This document shows positions 61,610 to 64,000 of a stretch of 64,000 bases of DNA, piece after piece. This stretch comes from Cloacibacillus sp. An23 (lineage in GTDB: Bacteria > Synergistota > Synergistia > Synergistales > Synergistaceae). The notes beneath the pieces were generated by a model. It worked only from the letters and a program-made list of their open reading frames with translations, searched no databases and had not been told where the DNA came from. The stretch is from positions 62,001 to 126,000 of the forward strand of contig NZ_NFJQ01000003.1 of NCBI RefSeq assembly GCF_002159945.1. The letters run 5' to 3'. The position numbers were made by a program, and so were the translations under genes. Each line of letters begins with the position of its first letter. The stretch's first letter is position 1.

Positions 61610-62839
61610 ATGAGCTGTACTCTTTTTAAAAACGCGAACTTGATTGACGGCAACGGCGGAGAGCCGATGGAGAACATGTCGCTACTGGTCGAGGACGGCA
61701 AAATCGCAGAGATATCGAAAAAAATCGGCGCGCCCGTATCGTCCGAGGTGATCGACTGCCGCGGAAACACGATTATGCCGGGGCTGATAGACGCCCACAT
61801 GCACCTCGGGCTGGTTGAGATCGAAGTGGCGAACCTTGCGCGCAGAAACGCTCCCGGGCTTATGGCGGCGAAGATGTTCAAGAACCTGCGCGAAGCGCTC
61901 GACCAGGGATACACCAGCGCGCGCGACACCGGCGGAGCGGACGCCGGCTTCCGCGACGCGGTCGAGCTCGGCTACGCGGCCGGGCCGCGGCTCAAGATAT
62001 GCGGCTCCGTCATCGCGCAGACGGGCGGGCACGGCGACGACAGGATATATTCCGAGACGCGCCCGTATTCGGAGCCGTATCTCGGCTTTCGCGCCACCAT
62101 CGCCGACGGCGTGCCAGAGGTGCTGAAGGCCTGCCGCGAAAATATACGCCGCGGCGCGGACTTTATAAAAGTCATGTGCGGCGGCGGCTGCGCGAGCCCG
62201 AGCCACGGCCCCGAGACGTCGCAGTACACGCTTGACGAGCTCAAAGCCGCGGTGGACGTCGCGGAGTCGATAGGCAGCTACGTCGCGTCGCACAGCTATT
62301 CTAACCGAAGCATAAGGCTCAGCGCCGAAGCCGGCATACGCACGATAGAGCACGCGAACCTCATGACGAAGGAGACGGCGGAGCTCGTGGCTAAGAGCGG
62401 CGCGTACATCGTGCCGACTCAGATAACCTACGAGATAGTCATAGAGAAGAGCCGCGAGCTGATATCGAAATTCATCTACGACAAATTCGTCTCCGTCTGC
62501 GAACGCGGCTACGAGGCCATACGCAACGCCATAGCCGCGGGCGTCCCGGTCGGCGGCGGAACGGACCTCACGGGGACGAACACGATGTACGCCTCAGGCG
62601 CGATAGCCTATCAGGCCAAAGCTCAGGGCGCTATGGGCGCTATAGTCTCGTTCACCAAGACCAACGCTGAGATACTGAAAATCGGAGACGTTACTGGGAC
62701 TCTGGAAGAGGGGAAGCTTGCGGACGTCCTGGTCGTCAAAGGGGATCCTCTTAAAAATATCGGGCTTTTCAAAAATTACCGCGAAAATCTGCTCGTGATA
62801 ATGCAGGGAGGGAGGTTCCACAAGAACATATTGTCTTAG
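61610..62839 (+). CDS. Amidohydrolase (imidazolonepropionase/prolidase-like, Sgx9260 type)
   Basis: 409 residues. Metal-site residues follow the subtype: HxH in LIDAHMHLG, lysine in DFIKVMCGGG, histidines in ASHSYSN and IEHANLM, and aspartate in VGGGTDLTGT. Relatives cleave acyl- or dipeptides with C-terminal basic residues or proline, in the cytoplasm. AAGGGGATATC precedes the ATG. Followed after 53 bases by a YfcC-family carrier, suggesting import then hydrolysis. Confidence 0.88.
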   Translation: MSCTLFKNANLIDGNGGEPMENMSLLVEDGKIAEISKKIGAPVSSEVIDCRGNTIMPGLIDAHMHLGLVEIEVANLARRNAPGLMAAKMFKNLREALDQGYTSARDTGGADAGFRDAVELGYAAGPRLKICGSVIAQTGGHGDDRIYSETRPYSEPYLGFRATIADGVPEVLKACRENIRRGADFIKVMCGGGCASPSHGPETSQYTLDELKAAVDVAESIGSYVASHSYSNRSIRLSAEAGIRTIEHANLMTKETAELVAKSGAYIVPTQITYEIVIEKSRELISKFIYDKFVSVCERGYEAIRNAIAAGVPVGGGTDLTGTNTMYASGAIAYQAKAQGAMGAIVSFTKTNAEILKIGDVTGTLEEGKLADVLVVKGDPLKNIGLFKNYRENLLVIMQGGRFHKNILS

Positions 62840-62892
62840 TTCCGGCGCTTTTTTCACTTTTGGACTCTAACGTTTCAATCGGAGGTATGAAA

Positions 62893-64000
62893 ATGGGGAA
62901 ATCTCTTATATCGTCTGAGAAGATCAACAAGGGGCTCCGCGTCCCTCACGTATGGACGATCATACTGTTCTGCCTCGTCCTCGGCGGCATTATGACCTAC
63001 CTCGTCCCGGCGGGCGTCTATGAGCGCGTGACTGTGGACGGACGCCAGCTCATCGACCCCGATTCGTTTCACTACGTCGCGCAGACTCCGGTCGCGCCGT
63101 TCGACTGGTTCGTGTCGATAATCGACGGGCTCACGGGGTCTATGGCTATCATGTCCATGATATGGTTCACCATAGCATCGACAGACGTCTATACCGAGAG
63201 CGGCACTCTGCATAAGATGGTCGGATGGATAATGAAGGTCTGCCGCGGCAACTATCTTCTCATCATGGGCGCGCTCATGGCGTTTTTCGCGGTGCGCGGC
63301 GCGATGGGCGCTTTCGAGCTCCACATTCCGTTCGTGCCCATCACGATAGCTCTCGCGCTAGCCTGCGGCTGTGACGTTATGACAGGGCTCGCCATCGCGA
63401 TGGTGCCGACCTTCGTCGCCTTCGCCTACGGGCCGATAAACGTATATACCGTCGCCGTCGCGCAGGGCATCGCCGGCGTGCCGGTGTATTCGGCCATGGG
63501 CTTCCGCGTCGCGGTGTGGCTCGTGCTGATGGCGGCCACCTTCTGGTATGTCCTGCGCTACGCGTCGCGCGTCCGCAAGGACCACTCCATCAGCCCGACC
63601 GGATTTGAAAATCCATCTGCCGCCAAGATCGACATAGAGGCGATCCAGCAGGAAAAGATGACGGGACGCCAGAGGCTGCTGACCGTCATGCTGATAGCTA
63701 CGATCGGGCTACAGATGGCGGGGCCGATGCTCTGGGGCTGGGGCTTCGCGCAGATAGGCGCGCTGTGGCTCATCTCCGGCATAGCGGCCGGGCTCGTCGC
63801 AGGCTTCACCAACGAGAGGATATGCGAGATCATGGGCAACTCCTGCGCCGGGATATTCAGCGGCGTCATCTGCATAGGGCTCGCGAGGTCCGTCTCCGTC
63901 GTCCTGACGAACGGCAACATCCTCGATACGATAGTCTACGGCCTTTCGATACCGCTCCAGCAGATACCGGCGGCGGTCTCCGCGGTCGGAATGCTGTTCA
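62893..64000 (+). CDS. YfcC/DcuC-family membrane transporter, partial
   Basis: 369 codons visible; the frame runs off the window end, and about 100 more residues are expected. The ATG at 62893 has GGAGG seven bases upstream. At least eight membrane segments are visible, with the family start HVWTIILFCLVLGGIMTYLVPAG and the conserved half-repeat YGPINVYTVAVAQGIAGVP. The family moves dicarboxylates, basic amino acids or peptides. It shares the palindrome-controlled operon with the amidohydrolase. Confidence 0.88.
   Translation, partial: MGKSLISSEKINKGLRVPHVWTIILFCLVLGGIMTYLVPAGVYERVTVDGRQLIDPDSFHYVAQTPVAPFDWFVSIIDGLTGSMAIMSMIWFTIASTDVYTESGTLHKMVGWIMKVCRGNYLLIMGALMAFFAVRGAMGAFELHIPFVPITIALALACGCDVMTGLAIAMVPTFVAFAYGPINVYTVAVAQGIAGVPVYSAMGFRVAVWLVLMAATFWYVLRYASRVRKDHSISPTGFENPSAAKIDIEAIQQEKMTGRQRLLTVMLIATIGLQMAGPMLWGWGFAQIGALWLISGIAAGLVAGFTNERICEIMGNSCAGIFSGVICIGLARSVSVVLTNGNILDTIVYGLSIPLQQIPAAVSAVGMLF

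Overview
The window looks like a chromosomal segment of a GC-rich, diderm, amino-acid-fermenting anaerobe, most like the Synergistota (Cloacibacillus/Synergistes type). This is inference from gene content and style, not a database match. Seen directly: an LpxL-type lipid A acyltransferase and an RND/TolC-type tripartite pump (outer membrane), two GltS-type Na+/glutamate carriers, two Na+/solute symporters, a tripartite tricarboxylate transporter, formiminoglutamate-degrading enzymes, peptidases and amidohydrolases, and frequent ATA isoleucine codons despite high GC. No rRNA, tRNA, CRISPR array or intact insertion sequence was seen.

Layout. 1-1334 (-): partial molybdopterin-binding protein translationally coupled to a Fur-family regulator. 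1497-6873 (+): branched-chain amino acid operon ilvN-ilvC-ilvB-ilvD behind a promoter, a Val/Ile-rich leader peptide and an antiterminator/terminator pair. 7006-10170 (+): symporter small subunit, Na+/solute symporter, unknown protein, creatininase-family amidohydrolase. 10218-11114 (-): EamA exporter. 11356-15202 (+): AT-richer block with an attenuator-like leader, GltS-like carrier, ornithine cyclodeaminase-family protein and LysR regulator. 15338-18294 (-): DUF3137, DUF1266 and LpxL-like proteins. 18418-26202 (-): AT-richer operon of a LarA-like isomerase, a glycerate kinase-enolase fusion, a GntR regulator and TctC-TctB-TctA. 26274-38263 (-): tyrS, unknown membrane protein, beta-CASP nuclease, NarX/NarL-type two-component pair, dCMP deaminase-like protein, then citX-citC-acyl-CoA ligase-M20 amidohydrolase. 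38419-41107 (+): RarD, a leader-peptide region, ProC-like reductase, unknown protein. 41119-43249 (-): BioY with a candidate BirA operator, a Phd/ParE-type toxin-antitoxin pair, a NeuD-like acetyltransferase. 43347-52477 (+): Aas-like two-domain protein, then a TetR-MFP-RND-OMF efflux operon with a clear operator. 52514-52729: a 216-bp element with 20-bp inverted ends. 53032-56639 (+): GltS, formiminotransferase, cyclodeaminase, GNAT. 56681-60562 (-): amidohydrolase, PepT, Na+/solute symporter. 60633-64000 (+): radical SAM protein, then an amidohydrolase and YfcC-family transporter behind a 30-bp perfect palindrome.

The most striking system is the 18.4-26.2 kb operon. A single reading frame joins a MOFRL-type glycerate 2-kinase to an enolase-like domain with a changed active site. 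It sits beside a nickel-pincer (LarA-type) isomerase homologue and a complete TTT uptake system. The simplest reading is import of a hydroxy acid, its isomerisation to D-glycerate, phosphorylation to 2-phosphoglycerate, and dehydration to PEP on one polypeptide. Several translation-linked attenuators (ilv, gltS leader, proC-like leader) are a second theme.
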